From assembly GCF_042429235.1 (NCBI RefSeq), contig NZ_JBHMBA010000002.1: a DNA stretch of 64,000 nt; one strand, given 5' to 3'. Below the pieces are notes generated by a model. The model was not told the origin of the DNA and searched no databases. It saw only the letters and a list, made by a program, of their open reading frames with translations. This document shows positions 42,635 through 52,052 of the stretch, piece after piece (the stretch's first letter is position 1; every line of letters starts with the position of its first letter). A program made the translations under genes and the position numbers. Origin of the DNA: Arthrobacter_B citreus (GTDB lineage Bacteria; Actinomycetota; Actinomycetes; Actinomycetales; Micrococcaceae).

Positions 42635-43513
42635 CTAATCGCGCCGGCGGCGTTTGAGATACCGCTCGAATTCACGGGCAATCGACTCGCCGCTGGCTTC
42701 GGGCAGCTCCGCCGTATCTTTGGCTTCTTCCAGCTGCCTCACATACGCGGCGATTTCCGGATCCTCCGTGGCCAGTTCATCCACTCCGCGCTCCCAAGCA
42801 TCCGCTTCATCGGTGAGCAGCCTGGTGTCAAGGGGCGCCTGCAGGAGTTCTTCGATGCGGTGCAGCAGCGACAATTCCGCCTTGGGCGAGGGGGAGTGCC
42901 CCACGTAGTGCGGCACGGCTGCCCACAGGGAGACAGCGGGGATGTCGGCGAGGCCTGCCATCTCGGCCAGGACGCCCACAATCCCGATGGGCCCCTCGTA
43001 GTGTGATGCCTCCACCTTCAGGTCTTCGCGCAGGTCCCCGTCCTCGCAGGTGACCGTCACCGGAATGGGCCGGGTATGCGGAACATCGGCAAGCAGGGCG
43101 CCGGCCAGGACAATGCAGTCCACGCCCAGTTCCTTGGCGAGGGCAATCAATTCGGCCGTGTAGGCGCGCCACTTGTACGAGGGTTCAATTCCGGACACAA
43201 AAATAACGTCCAGGTTGCTGTCCGGCACCTCGGCGCGGGAAATCCGGGTGGTCGGCCACTTGATCCTCCGCTCTCCGGACGCAAGCCGTTCGATCACCGG
43301 GCGGGTGAACTGGAAGTCGTAGTATTCGTCGGCGTTCAGGCTGGCTATTTTCTCGCTTTCCCAGAACGTGCTCAGGTACTTCACGGCGTCGCTGGCTGCC
43401 TCGCCGGCGTCGTTCCACCCTTCAAAGGCGGCAAGCATGACGGTGGTGCGTTCCTGGGAACCGCCGAAAAAATCCTGGAGACCAAGGGGCGGGGTTTTGT
43501 CGGTATTGCTCAC
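42635..43513 (-). CDS. PAC2-family protein (proteasome-assembly-chaperone fold)
   Basis: The 292-residue protein has the PAC2 pattern MLAAFEGWNDAGEAASDAV near residue 25 and later LGVDCIVLAGALLADVPHTRP. The family occurs next to mshC or the Pup genes in many actinobacteria; despite the name, a chaperone role in bacteria is unproven. The GTG at 43513 has TATGGT 6 nt upstream on its strand, with no Shine-Dalgarno. Confidence 0.88.
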   Translation of the reverse strand: MSNTDKTPPLGLQDFFGGSQERTTVMLAAFEGWNDAGEAASDAVKYLSTFWESEKIASLNADEYYDFQFTRPVIERLASGERRIKWPTTRISRAEVPDSNLDVIFVSGIEPSYKWRAYTAELIALAKELGVDCIVLAGALLADVPHTRPIPVTVTCEDGDLREDLKVEASHYEGPIGIVGVLAEMAGLADIPAVSLWAAVPHYVGHSPSPKAELSLLHRIEELLQAPLDTRLLTDEADAWERGVDELATEDPEIAAYVRQLEEAKDTAELPEASGESIAREFERYLKRRRRD

Positions 43514-43617
43514 AGACTCACCATAAGCCCAGCACGCCGCGCTGTCAGGACCGGGTGCAACGCTTCACGGGGGCCACAGTAAACCCGGCGCCCGGCACGC
43601 CCAGTAGACTGGTAAGC

Positions 43618-44346
43618 ATGTCTTCCACAGCCCAGGCGCCCCAGGAATCCGAACCAGCAAACGGCCCGCTCCAGGCGGTGCTGTGGGACATGGACGGGAC
43701 GATCGTGGACACGGAACCGTACTGGATCCAGGCTGAGAAGGACCTGGTCCACTCCTACGGCGGCTCCTGGACCACCTCCGACGCCGAAGCAATGATTGGC
43801 CAGGCGCTGACGTTCAGCGCCGGACTGCTGCAAAACGCCGGCGTCCCGCTGACCGTCCGGGAGATCATCGACCACCTCATTTCCCGGGTCACGGAACAGG
43901 TTCGGCGCGAGGTGCCCTGGCGCCCGGGAGCACGCGAGCTGCTTGCCGAGCTCGCCGGGGCCGGTGTTCCCTGCGTGTTGGTGACCATGTCGGAGACCGT
44001 CCTGGCCGAAGAGGTCAGCAGCCACCTGCCGGCCGGAACCTTTTCCTTCCTCGTGACCGGCGACATGGTCCAGCAGGGCAAGCCGCACCCCGAGCCTTAC
44101 CAGCTGGCGTTTGACCGGTTGGCTGACCAGGTTCCCGGCCTGTCCAAGGACCGCGTCGTGGCCATTGAAGATTCCCTCCCCGGGGTCACCTCCGCCCGCG
44201 CCGCCGGGCTCGTCACCCTGGGCGTTCCCCATTTCCTGCCGCTGCCTCCGGACGACGGACGGCATGAGTGGGAGACCCTGGCGGGCAAAACGGCTGCGGA
44301 TCTCGCATCGCTCGTCCAGGCCTCAGTTTCCGGGGCTGCCCGGTGA
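43618..44346 (+). CDS. HAD-family hydrolase, beta-phosphoglucomutase-like
   Basis: The 242-residue protein has motif I WDMDGTIVDTEPYWIQAE, motif II VLVTMSE, motif III GKPHPEPYQLAFDRL and motif IV AIEDSLPGVTSARAAG. A small helical cap lies between motif I and motif II. It would be a phosphatase or mutase on a small phosphorylated metabolite. The ATG at 43618 is preceded by TAGACT at 43605-43610, 7 nt away. Its stop overlaps the start of the site-2 protease gene. Confidence 0.9.
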   Translation: MSSTAQAPQESEPANGPLQAVLWDMDGTIVDTEPYWIQAEKDLVHSYGGSWTTSDAEAMIGQALTFSAGLLQNAGVPLTVREIIDHLISRVTEQVRREVPWRPGARELLAELAGAGVPCVLVTMSETVLAEEVSSHLPAGTFSFLVTGDMVQQGKPHPEPYQLAFDRLADQVPGLSKDRVVAIEDSLPGVTSARAAGLVTLGVPHFLPLPPDDGRHEWETLAGKTAADLASLVQASVSGAAR

Positions 44347-45509
44347 GCACCGGCCGCGGCGGCGGCACTCCCACTCCGGTCCGGCGTGACGGGATCCCGC
44401 TCGGCCGGATTGCCGGGGTTCCCGTGTACCTGGCGTATTCCTGGTTCATCATCGCGGCGGCGATCGTGCTCTTTTTCGGACCGCTGGTCGGACGCAACTT
44501 TCCGTTCCTGGGTGCCGGAGCCTACGCCGTCGCGCTTGGTTATGCCGTCCTGCTGCTGGTCTCCGTGCTCGTCCATGAAATGGCCCATGCGCTGACCGCC
44601 CGCGCCTACCGCTGGCCGACGGCGAAAATCGTCCTCACGCTGTGGGGCGGCCACACCCAGTTCGGGAACGTGCGATCCACGCCCGGGCCATCCCTGCTGG
44701 TGGCGCTGGCCGGTCCCGCCGCGAATTTCCTGCTGGCCGTACTCGGCTGGCTTCTCCTTCTGGCGGTGCCCCTGAACGCGGTGGCGGAGTTGCTGGTGGA
44801 GATCCTTATCTGGGCCAACGTCCTGGTGGCCATCTTCAATATCCTGCCGGGACTTCCGCTGGACGGCGGACGCATCGTCGAGTCGGCCGTATGGAAAGCC
44901 ACCGGATCGCAGGACAAGGGAACCGTTGCCGCCGGTTACGCCGGGCGGATCATCGCCGTGGCCCTGGCCGCCGCCGTCGTCGTGCCGCCGTACCTTCGCC
45001 AGCAATCCCCGGACCTGCAGGTGGTTCTGCTCACCGCGCTCATTTCGGGATTCCTGTGGATGGGAGCCGGAGCCAGCATCACCAACGCCCGGCTGCGGCT
45101 GCGGCTGCCCTCCATCAGCGCCGGCGCCCTGATGGCGCCGGCCGTTTCGGTTCCGGCATCATCGCCGGTGTCGGTGGCCCGGGAGAAGCTTGCCGCCCAT
45201 CCCGGAGCCGCCCTCGTGATTACCGCCGCCACCGGCCAGCCCTGGGCTGTTGCGGACACGGGGGCGCTGGCCCAGGTGCCCGGGCAGCTGGCGGCTTCCA
45301 CGCCCGTTGACGCGGTGGCCCGGCCCCTCGCGCCCGGCGCGTATGTTCCGGCGCCCGCCGCGGGTTCTGAACTCGTGGAGTATCTCGCTAAACTACAGGG
45401 CAGCGAGTACGCGGTGATCGACCGGGACGGCAGGGTAGTGGGACTGCTGACCCAGGCAGCGGTCCTGGCCGCCATGAACGCCAAGCCGGACCGGCGCCGC
45501 ACCCCCTGA
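44343..45509 (+). CDS. Site-2 protease family zinc metalloprotease with CBS domain
   Basis: The 388-residue membrane protease (M50B type) cuts within the membrane. It has HEMAH near residue 78 in VSVLVHEMAHALTARAYRW and the third metal-ligand motif LPGLPLDGGRIVESAVW near residue 173. Six or so helices and a C-terminal CBS-like pair follow (ISAGALMAPAVSVPASSPVSV; GSEYAVIDRDGRVVGLLTQAA). The GTG at 44343 overlaps the HAD stop (GTGA). Substrates are unknown. Confidence 0.88.
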   Translation: MSTGRGGGTPTPVRRDGIPLGRIAGVPVYLAYSWFIIAAAIVLFFGPLVGRNFPFLGAGAYAVALGYAVLLLVSVLVHEMAHALTARAYRWPTAKIVLTLWGGHTQFGNVRSTPGPSLLVALAGPAANFLLAVLGWLLLLAVPLNAVAELLVEILIWANVLVAIFNILPGLPLDGGRIVESAVWKATGSQDKGTVAAGYAGRIIAVALAAAVVVPPYLRQQSPDLQVVLLTALISGFLWMGAGASITNARLRLRLPSISAGALMAPAVSVPASSPVSVAREKLAAHPGAALVITAATGQPWAVADTGALAQVPGQLAASTPVDAVARPLAPGAYVPAPAAGSELVEYLAKLQGSEYAVIDRDGRVVGLLTQAAVLAAMNAKPDRRRTP

Positions 45510-45595
45510 GCCGGCTTCTTTCCGGCGCCGGCTCTCCGGCACCCCATAAGACTTCACCCCCATCAGCACCACCTCGATCCAAAGGAAACGCATCC

Positions 45596-46663
45596 ATGAA
45601 CTCGGAGACCCCGGGCCAGACTGCCGCTACAGCTCCCCACGGCGCCGACCACCGCCGGGGAGAACTGCGTCCGGGGGAGCGCGTCCAGCTCACCGACGAA
45701 AAAGGCCGCCACAGCACCATCACCCTGACCGTGGGCGGCGCCTTCCACACGCACCGCGGATACCTCTCCCATGACGCGATCATTGGCGTTCCCGAAGGCA
45801 CCATCGTCACCAACACCACCGGCCAGCAGTACCAGGTGCTGCGGCCGCTGCTGTCGGATTTCGTGCTGTCCATGCCGCGGGGCGCGGCCGTTGTCTATCC
45901 CAAGGACGCCGGCCAGATTGTCACGATGGCCGACATCTATCCGGGCGCGCGCGTGGTCGAGGCCGGTGTCGGTTCCGGTGCGCTGAGCATCTCGCTGCTG
46001 CGCGCCGTGGGAGACCAGGGCTCACTGCATTCCTTCGAGCGCCGGGAAGAGTTTGCCGACATTGCCCGCGGCAACGTGGAAACGTTCTTCGGCGGGCCGC
46101 ACCCGGCCTGGAACATCACGCTCGGCGACTTCCAGGAGGAAGTTGTCCGCACTGAAGAACCCGGCAGCGTGGACCGCGTGGTCCTGGACATGCTGGCGCC
46201 CTGGGAATGCACCGACGCCGTGGCCACCGTCCTGGCTCCGGGCGGGGTATGGATTTCCTACGTGGCAACGGTCACCCAGCTGTCCCGCACAGCGGAGGCG
46301 ATCCGCGCCGACGGCAGGTTCACCGAACCGGACGCATGGGAATCCATGGTCCGCGGCTGGCACCTGGAAGGCCTCGCGGTCCGTCCCGACCACCGCATGG
46401 TGGCCCACACCGGTTTCCTGCTGACCGCCCGCCGGCTCGCCGAGGGCGCCACCGGCCTGGTGGCCAAGCGCCGGGCGTCAAAGACCAACTTCAGCCAGGA
46501 AGACCTGAACGCCTGGACTCCGGCAGCCGTGGGGGAGCGGGAGGTTTCCGCCCACAAGCTGCGCCGGGCGGCCAAAGACGCGGCTTCCAAGACCCAGCGG
46601 GGCGCCCTGGAAAAGGCGGAAAAGTTCGGGGCCGATCAGGAAGGTACGACGGAAACCCCCTAG
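45596..46663 (+). CDS. trmI: tRNA (adenine-58-N1)-methyltransferase TrmI
   Basis: The 355-residue enzyme makes m1A58 in the T loop of tRNA. It has an N-terminal beta-barrel domain (RPGERVQLTDEKGRHSTI) and a class I SAM-binding domain: YPKDAGQIVTMADIYPGARVVEAGVGSGALS, LHSFERREEFADIARGN, and DRVVLDMLAPWE with the catalytic Asp. The C-terminus is charged. The ATG at 45596 follows AAAGGAAACGCATCC. It lies just upstream of the proteasome ATPase gene, the same order as in mycobacteria. Confidence 0.94.
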   Translation: MNSETPGQTAATAPHGADHRRGELRPGERVQLTDEKGRHSTITLTVGGAFHTHRGYLSHDAIIGVPEGTIVTNTTGQQYQVLRPLLSDFVLSMPRGAAVVYPKDAGQIVTMADIYPGARVVEAGVGSGALSISLLRAVGDQGSLHSFERREEFADIARGNVETFFGGPHPAWNITLGDFQEEVVRTEEPGSVDRVVLDMLAPWECTDAVATVLAPGGVWISYVATVTQLSRTAEAIRADGRFTEPDAWESMVRGWHLEGLAVRPDHRMVAHTGFLLTARRLAEGATGLVAKRRASKTNFSQEDLNAWTPAAVGEREVSAHKLRRAAKDAASKTQRGALEKAEKFGADQEGTTETP

Positions 46664-46787
46664 CCGCAATTAGATTGGCGGTTAACCGGCAGACTGGAAA
46701 GACAAGAGGCCGGAACCCGTGTGTTGCCCGCGTTGCTGGGCTATCGTCAATTCGATAGACCCTGCGCAACGTGAAGGTGGTCGTACC

Positions 46788-48551
46788 ATGGCTGAAGCAG
46801 AGAACACCGTCGATTCCGGGGCCGAGGACCCACGCGGATATTTCCGTGGACAGTCCATTCCAAGCGCTGATGCCCAGCAGCTGAGCGTGCTGCGGGACAA
46901 GCTGCGCAACGTGGACCGGCAGCTGTCGGCGCTGACCCATAACAATGCCCGCCTGGTGGCGATGCTGGAGACGGCAAAGGCGGAGATCATCCGCCTGAAG
47001 GATGCCCTCGAAAAGGAGGGCGCCACGCCCTTCAGCTTCGCCACCGTCATTTCGGTAAACCACCGGGTGGCGCCCAGCAGCGGCAGGACGACCACCGCCG
47101 CCGTCCAGGACAGCCTGGACATCATCCAGTCCGGCCGGAAACTGCGCGTGTCGGTCAGCCCGCTGCTGGACATGAACCAGATTGTTGCGGGCCAGGAAGT
47201 GCTCCTGAACGAATCCCTCGTGGCCGTGGCGTCACTGGGCTTCGAACGCAGCGGTGAACTGTTCACCGTGAAGGAACTCCTGGGCCGGGACCGGTGCCTC
47301 GTCATCGGGCGGGCCGACGACGAACGGGTGGTCCGGCTGAACGGGCCCCTGGAAGCCGAACGGGTGCGGGTGGGCGACGCCCTGACCGTTGACACCCGGA
47401 TCGGGTACGCGCTGGAGAAAATTCCGCGCAGCGAGGTGGAGAACCTGGTCCTGGAGGAAGTGCCGGACATTTCCTACTCCGACATTGGTGGACTCGGCCC
47501 GCAGATCGAACAGATCCGCGACGCCGTCGAACTGCCCTTCCTTCACCCCGACCTGTACCGCGAACACGGTTTGAAGGCCCCCAAGGGCATCCTGCTCTAC
47601 GGCCCTCCCGGCTGCGGGAAGACGCTGATCGCGAAGGCGGTCGCCCACTCCCTGGCGGCACGCGTCATGGAGCAGACCGGCTCGCTGGGCACCCGCAGCT
47701 ACTTCCTGAACATCAAGGGCCCGGAGCTGCTGGACAAGTACGTGGGAGAAACCGAACGGCACATCCGGCTGATCTTTGCCCGCGCCCGGGAAAAGGCCTC
47801 CGGCGGCAGCCCGGTGGTGGTGTTCTTCGATGAGATGGACTCGCTGTTCCGCACCCGCGGAACCGGCATATCCTCCGACGTCGAAACCACCATCGTTCCC
47901 CAGCTGCTCTCCGAGATCGACGGCGTGGAGAAGCTGGAAAACGTGATCGTCATCGGTGCTTCCAACCGTGAGGACATGATAGATCCGGCCATCCTGCGGC
48001 CTGGGCGGCTGGACGTGAAGATCAAGATCCTCCGGCCGGACGCCGAGGGAGCGGCTGAGATCTTCGCCAAGTACCTCACCCCCGACCTGCCGCTGCACCG
48101 TGAGGACCTCGCGGAGTACGCCTTTGACCCGGAGATGACGGTCCGCGAAATGATCCGCAGGACGGTGGAGAAAATGTACGCCGAGGACAAGTCCAACGAG
48201 TACCTCGAAGTCACCTACGCCAACGGCGACACCGAGATGCTCTACTTCAAGGACTTCAACTCCGGCGCGGTCATCCAGAACGTGGTGGACCGGGCCAAGA
48301 AGTACGCGATCAAGGATCTGCTGACCCTTAACCAGCGTGGACTGCGGATCGATCACCTGATGCGGGCCGTGGTGGATGAATTCCGTGAGCACGAGGACAT
48401 GCCCAACACCACCAACCCGGACGACTGGGCACGCATTTCCGGCAAGAAGGGCGAGCGCATCACGTACATCCGCACCATCATCCAGGGCAAGGCCGGGCAG
48501 GAACCCGGACGCACCATCGAAACGACCGCCAACCCCGGGCAGTATCTATGA
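46788..48551 (+). CDS. arc: Proteasome-associated ATPase Arc (Mpa)
   Basis: Arc unfolds pupylated proteins and feeds them into the 20S core. The 587-residue protein has an N-terminal coiled coil that binds Pup (about 40-85), OB domains, and one AAA+ module. The AAA+ module shows GPPGCGKTLIAKAVAH and the Walker B VVFFDEMDSLFRTRGTG. The C-terminus ends GQYL, the proteasome-docking tail with the penultimate Tyr. The ATG at 46788 has AAGGTGG 7 nt upstream; an earlier frame start would add a Cys-rich stretch not seen in the family. It overlaps dop by 4 bases. Confidence 0.96.
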   Translation: MAEAENTVDSGAEDPRGYFRGQSIPSADAQQLSVLRDKLRNVDRQLSALTHNNARLVAMLETAKAEIIRLKDALEKEGATPFSFATVISVNHRVAPSSGRTTTAAVQDSLDIIQSGRKLRVSVSPLLDMNQIVAGQEVLLNESLVAVASLGFERSGELFTVKELLGRDRCLVIGRADDERVVRLNGPLEAERVRVGDALTVDTRIGYALEKIPRSEVENLVLEEVPDISYSDIGGLGPQIEQIRDAVELPFLHPDLYREHGLKAPKGILLYGPPGCGKTLIAKAVAHSLAARVMEQTGSLGTRSYFLNIKGPELLDKYVGETERHIRLIFARAREKASGGSPVVVFFDEMDSLFRTRGTGISSDVETTIVPQLLSEIDGVEKLENVIVIGASNREDMIDPAILRPGRLDVKIKILRPDAEGAAEIFAKYLTPDLPLHREDLAEYAFDPEMTVREMIRRTVEKMYAEDKSNEYLEVTYANGDTEMLYFKDFNSGAVIQNVVDRAKKYAIKDLLTLNQRGLRIDHLMRAVVDEFREHEDMPNTTNPDDWARISGKKGERITYIRTIIQGKAGQEPGRTIETTANPGQYL

Positions 48552-50158
48552 GTGTGCGCCGTGTGATGGGGACGGAAACCGAGTACGGCGTGCTGGCGCC
48601 CGCCCTGCCCGCCGCCAACGCCACGGTCCTGTCCAGCCAGATCATCAACGCCTATGCCGCATCCCGGCGCAGCGGCATGGGCAACTTCTCCGGAACGCGC
48701 TGGGACTACACCGACGAAGCGCCCCTGAATGATGCGCGCGGATTTGCCGTGCCGCGCACCGCCGCGGATCCGACCCAGCTGACGGACGCACCTCCGGTGC
48801 TGGACGCGGAGCAGATTGCCATGGAGGGAGGGGGCCCCGCGGCCCTCTACGGAGAGCAGACCACGGACAACCCCGTGCTGATGAACATGGTGCTCTCCAA
48901 CGGTGCGCGCCTGTACGTGGACCACGCCCACCCGGAGTACTCGTCACCGGAAGTGACCACCCCGCGCGACGCGGTGCTGTGGGACAAGGCCGGAGACGCC
49001 ATTGTGCTGGCCGCCATGCGCCATATTGCCTCGGCGCCGGGCTTCTCGCCGGTGAACCTGTACAAGAACAACACGGACAGCAAGGGAGCTTCCTACGGCT
49101 CCCACGAGAACTATCTCGTGCCCCGCGGCGTCCCGTTCGCGAATCTGGTCCAGGGACTTGTTCCCTTCTTCGTCAGCCGACAGGTCATTGTCGGCTCCGG
49201 CCGGGTGGGCATGGGCACCAACAACCAGCGCCAGGGGTACCAGCTCAGCCAGCGGGCGGATTTTTTCGAAGCCGAAGTGGGTCTCGAGACCACCATCCGG
49301 CGGCCGATCGTGAACACGCGCGACGAACCGCATGCGGTGGCCGAAAAATACCGGCGGCTGCACGTCATCATCGGCGACGCCAACCTCAGTGAAGTGTCGG
49401 CGCTGCTGAAAGTGGGCACAACATCCATAGTGCTGTCCATGATCGAGGAGGGCACCGCACCCGCCGTGGAGCTGAGGGACCCGGTGGGTGCCCTGCAGCT
49501 CATCAGCCACGATCCGGCCCTGGAGCAGCTCGTGGAGCTCAAGGACGGCCGGATGGTCAGCGGCCTGGACCTGCAGGAGATCTATCTCGAAGCTGCCGCC
49601 CGGCACTGCCGCAGCCGCGGAGCCGACCCGGAAACCGAGGACGTCCTCAGCCGGTGGACCTCCCTGGTGGGCACCCTGAAGCGGGATCCCATGGAAGCCG
49701 CGGCTCAGGTGGACTGGGTGGCCAAGCTTCGGCTGCTGCAGGCCTACCGCGACCGGGACGGACTGGCATGGTCCGATGCCCGGCTGCACCTGGTTGACCT
49801 GCAGTACTCGGACATGCGGCCGGAGAAGGGCCTGTACTACCGGTTGGCCGCGCGGGGGCAGATGGAACGGATCCTTACCGACCAGGAAATCGCCCGCGCG
49901 GTCACCGAGCCCCCGGACGACACCCGCGCCTACTTCCGCGGCAAGTGCGTCAGCCGCTTTCCGCATGAAGTGGTGGGAGCGAGCTGGGACTCGATCATCT
50001 TCGAACTGCCGTCGCACCGGCGCCTGCAGCGGATCCCAACCCGCGAACCGCTGCGCGGCACACGGGCGCTGACCGAGGAACTTTTTGCAGCTTCGTCCGA
50101 CGCGGAGGATTTTGTGGCCAGACTCCTGACCGGTCCGGAACATAGCGTGGCACCATAG
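48548..50158 (+). CDS. dop: Depupylase/deamidase of Pup
   Basis: Dop converts the C-terminal Gln of Pup to Glu and removes Pup from substrates. The 536-residue glutamine-synthetase-like protein opens GTETEYGVLAP. The Dop-specific loop lies in about residues 38-75 (AASRRSGMGNFSG and the segment to RGFAVP), absent from PafA. ATP and metal motifs are YVDHAHPEYSSPE and NTRDEPHA. The start overlaps the arc stop (ATGA), so the two are coupled. Confidence 0.95.
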   Translation: MSVRRVMGTETEYGVLAPALPAANATVLSSQIINAYAASRRSGMGNFSGTRWDYTDEAPLNDARGFAVPRTAADPTQLTDAPPVLDAEQIAMEGGGPAALYGEQTTDNPVLMNMVLSNGARLYVDHAHPEYSSPEVTTPRDAVLWDKAGDAIVLAAMRHIASAPGFSPVNLYKNNTDSKGASYGSHENYLVPRGVPFANLVQGLVPFFVSRQVIVGSGRVGMGTNNQRQGYQLSQRADFFEAEVGLETTIRRPIVNTRDEPHAVAEKYRRLHVIIGDANLSEVSALLKVGTTSIVLSMIEEGTAPAVELRDPVGALQLISHDPALEQLVELKDGRMVSGLDLQEIYLEAAARHCRSRGADPETEDVLSRWTSLVGTLKRDPMEAAAQVDWVAKLRLLQAYRDRDGLAWSDARLHLVDLQYSDMRPEKGLYYRLAARGQMERILTDQEIARAVTEPPDDTRAYFRGKCVSRFPHEVVGASWDSIIFELPSHRRLQRIPTREPLRGTRALTEELFAASSDAEDFVARLLTGPEHSVAP

Positions 50159-50230
50159 GACTAGCAGTCAGCGTCAGGACCCGTCAGGACCCGTCATATG
50201 GCCGGAATCCGGCCCGGAGAGGTAATGATC

Positions 50231-50434
50231 ATGGCAACCCAGGACCGCAAAAACACCGCATCCCGCGCCGAGGAAGAGGAACTGGAGGAGACAGCGCCTC
50301 CGGCCGGCCCGGAAGCGGCTGCCGCAGCTCCGCAGACTGAGGGCGTGGATGACCTCTTGGACGAAATTGACGGAGTGCTGGAGAACAACGCCGAGGAATT
50401 TGTCCGGGGATTCATCCAGAAGGGCGGACAGTAG
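50231..50434 (+). CDS. pup: Prokaryotic ubiquitin-like protein Pup
   Basis: This is a 67-residue disordered tag protein. The C-terminal half has the Arc-binding helix (GVDDLLDEIDGVLENNAEEF) and it ends FIQKGGQ, so the C-terminal Gln must be deamidated by Dop before PafA can attach it to lysines. The ATG at 50231 is preferred because GGAGAGG is then 8 nt away; an ATG at 50225 would put it 2 nt away. It lies between dop and prcB. Confidence 0.97.
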   Translation: MATQDRKNTASRAEEEELEETAPPAGPEAAAAAPQTEGVDDLLDEIDGVLENNAEEFVRGFIQKGGQ

Positions 50435-50437
50435 CGG

Positions 50438-51262
50438 ATGACCCACCGGGACCCTGCGGCAGCGGTAAACGGAACACCGCCGCCCTCCTTCAGTGACCAC
50501 CTGGCCCGGCACCACCCCGATCTGCTGCCGTCCGCCCGCCGCATCGGCACCGCGCCCGCCGGGTCGGCGTCGGCGGCGGCACCCCAGGCCACCACCATTG
50601 TTTCGCTGACCTACGCCGGCGGCGTGCTGATGGCCGGAGACCGGCGCGCCACCATGGGCAACATGATCGCAAGCCGGCACATCAAGAAGGTATTCCCGGC
50701 CGACACCTACTCGGTTGTCGGGATTGCGGGCACCGCCGGACTCGCCCTGGACATGATCCGGCTTTTCCAGGTGGAGCTGGAGCACTACGACAAGATCGAG
50801 GGCACCCCCATGAGCTTGGACGGAAAGTCCAACCGGCTTGCGGCCATGGTGCGCTCCAACCTTCCCCTCGCCCTCCAGGGCCTGGCCGTGGTGCCGCTGT
50901 TTGCCGGCTACGACACCGAACGGCACATCGGCAGGCTGTTTTCCTACGACGTCACCGGAGGCCGGTACGAGGAATACGAACACCACAGTGTGGGATCGGG
51001 TTCGGTGTTTGCCCGCGGGGCTTTGAAGAAGCTGTGGCGTCCGGGCCTTGACGAGGAGCAGGCGGTCGCCGTCGCCGTCGAGTCGCTGTACGACGCGGCC
51101 GACGACGACTCAGCGACCGGCGGCCCGGACCTGGTCCGGCAGCTGTGGCCGGTTGTCTACGTGGTCAACAGCGCCGGAAACCGGGAGATCCCTGAACGTG
51201 AGCTGCAAATGATGGCCCGGGAACTCGTTGACCGCCGCTCCATCGCCGGGCGGGAGAGCTGA
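50438..51262 (+). CDS. prcB: 20S proteasome beta subunit
   Basis: PrcB is the catalytic subunit. The 274-residue precursor has a propeptide of about 51 residues, then the mature N-terminus TTIVSLTYAGGVLMAGDRRAT. Thr52 is the expected nucleophile, with Asp/Lys of the catalytic set in GDRRA and HIKKVFPA. The residue before the cleavage point is Ala; Gly is usual in mycobacteria. It starts three bases after the pup stop, and prcA starts one base after its stop. Confidence 0.96.
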   Translation: MTHRDPAAAVNGTPPPSFSDHLARHHPDLLPSARRIGTAPAGSASAAAPQATTIVSLTYAGGVLMAGDRRATMGNMIASRHIKKVFPADTYSVVGIAGTAGLALDMIRLFQVELEHYDKIEGTPMSLDGKSNRLAAMVRSNLPLALQGLAVVPLFAGYDTERHIGRLFSYDVTGGRYEEYEHHSVGSGSVFARGALKKLWRPGLDEEQAVAVAVESLYDAADDDSATGGPDLVRQLWPVVYVVNSAGNREIPERELQMMARELVDRRSIAGRES

Positions 51263-51263
51263 C

Positions 51264-52052
51264 ATGACACAGCAGTTTTACGTTTCGCCTGAACAGCTGA
51301 TGAAGGACCGGGCGGACTTCGCCCGGAAGGGAATTGCCCGGGGCCGCTCAGTGGTGGTCCTGACCTGCCGGGACGGCATCGCCCTCGTGGCCGAGAACCC
51401 GTCACCATCGCTGCACAAGCTCGGAGAAATCTACGACCGGATCGGATTTGCCGCCGTCGGCAAGTACAACGAGTTCGAGAGCCTCCGCCAGGCCGGAGTC
51501 CGGTATGCCGATGTCCGGGGGTACTCCTATTCCCGTGAGGACGTCTCGGCCCGGGGCCTGGCCAGCGTCTATGCCCAAAGCCTGGGCTCCGTGTTCACCA
51601 CCGAAGGCAAGCCCTTCGAAGTGGAACTCGCCGTCGCCGAGGTGGGTGCCGAGCCCTACGCCGACCACCTGTACCGCCTGACCTTTGACGGTTCGATCGC
51701 CGACGAAAGCAACTTCGTGGTGATGGGCGGCCAGGCCGAGGTGGTCCGGGAAGCCCTGGCCCGCACCTGGAACCAGGACACCGGTTTTCCGGAGGCGGTG
51801 AGGACGGCGGTTGCCGCGCTTTCGGCAACCCGGAACCCAGCGGATGCCGGGTCCAACGGCAACGGCTCATCACCGTCCGGGTACAACGGCGGCGACACGC
51901 CTCCGCCGGAGCCCGAGCGGCTCGGGGCCGGCCTGCTGGAGGTGGCCGTGCTCGACCGGTCTCCGCTGTCATCCCGGGGCACCGTGCGGGCGTTCCGAAG
52001 AATCAACACTGTGGAGCTGGACCGCTTGTTGTCCGGCCCGGAGGGAGACTGA
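51264..52052 (+). CDS. prcA: 20S proteasome alpha subunit
   Basis: PrcA forms the outer gating rings. The 262-residue protein starts MTQQFYVSPEQLMKDRADFARKGI, with the alpha-type N-terminal helix, no propeptide and no catalytic Thr. A low-complexity linker (SNGNGSSPSGYNGGD) lies before the C-terminal extension. It overlaps pafA by one base (TGATG). Confidence 0.95.
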   Translation: MTQQFYVSPEQLMKDRADFARKGIARGRSVVVLTCRDGIALVAENPSPSLHKLGEIYDRIGFAAVGKYNEFESLRQAGVRYADVRGYSYSREDVSARGLASVYAQSLGSVFTTEGKPFEVELAVAEVGAEPYADHLYRLTFDGSIADESNFVVMGGQAEVVREALARTWNQDTGFPEAVRTAVAALSATRNPADAGSNGNGSSPSGYNGGDTPPPEPERLGAGLLEVAVLDRSPLSSRGTVRAFRRINTVELDRLLSGPEGD

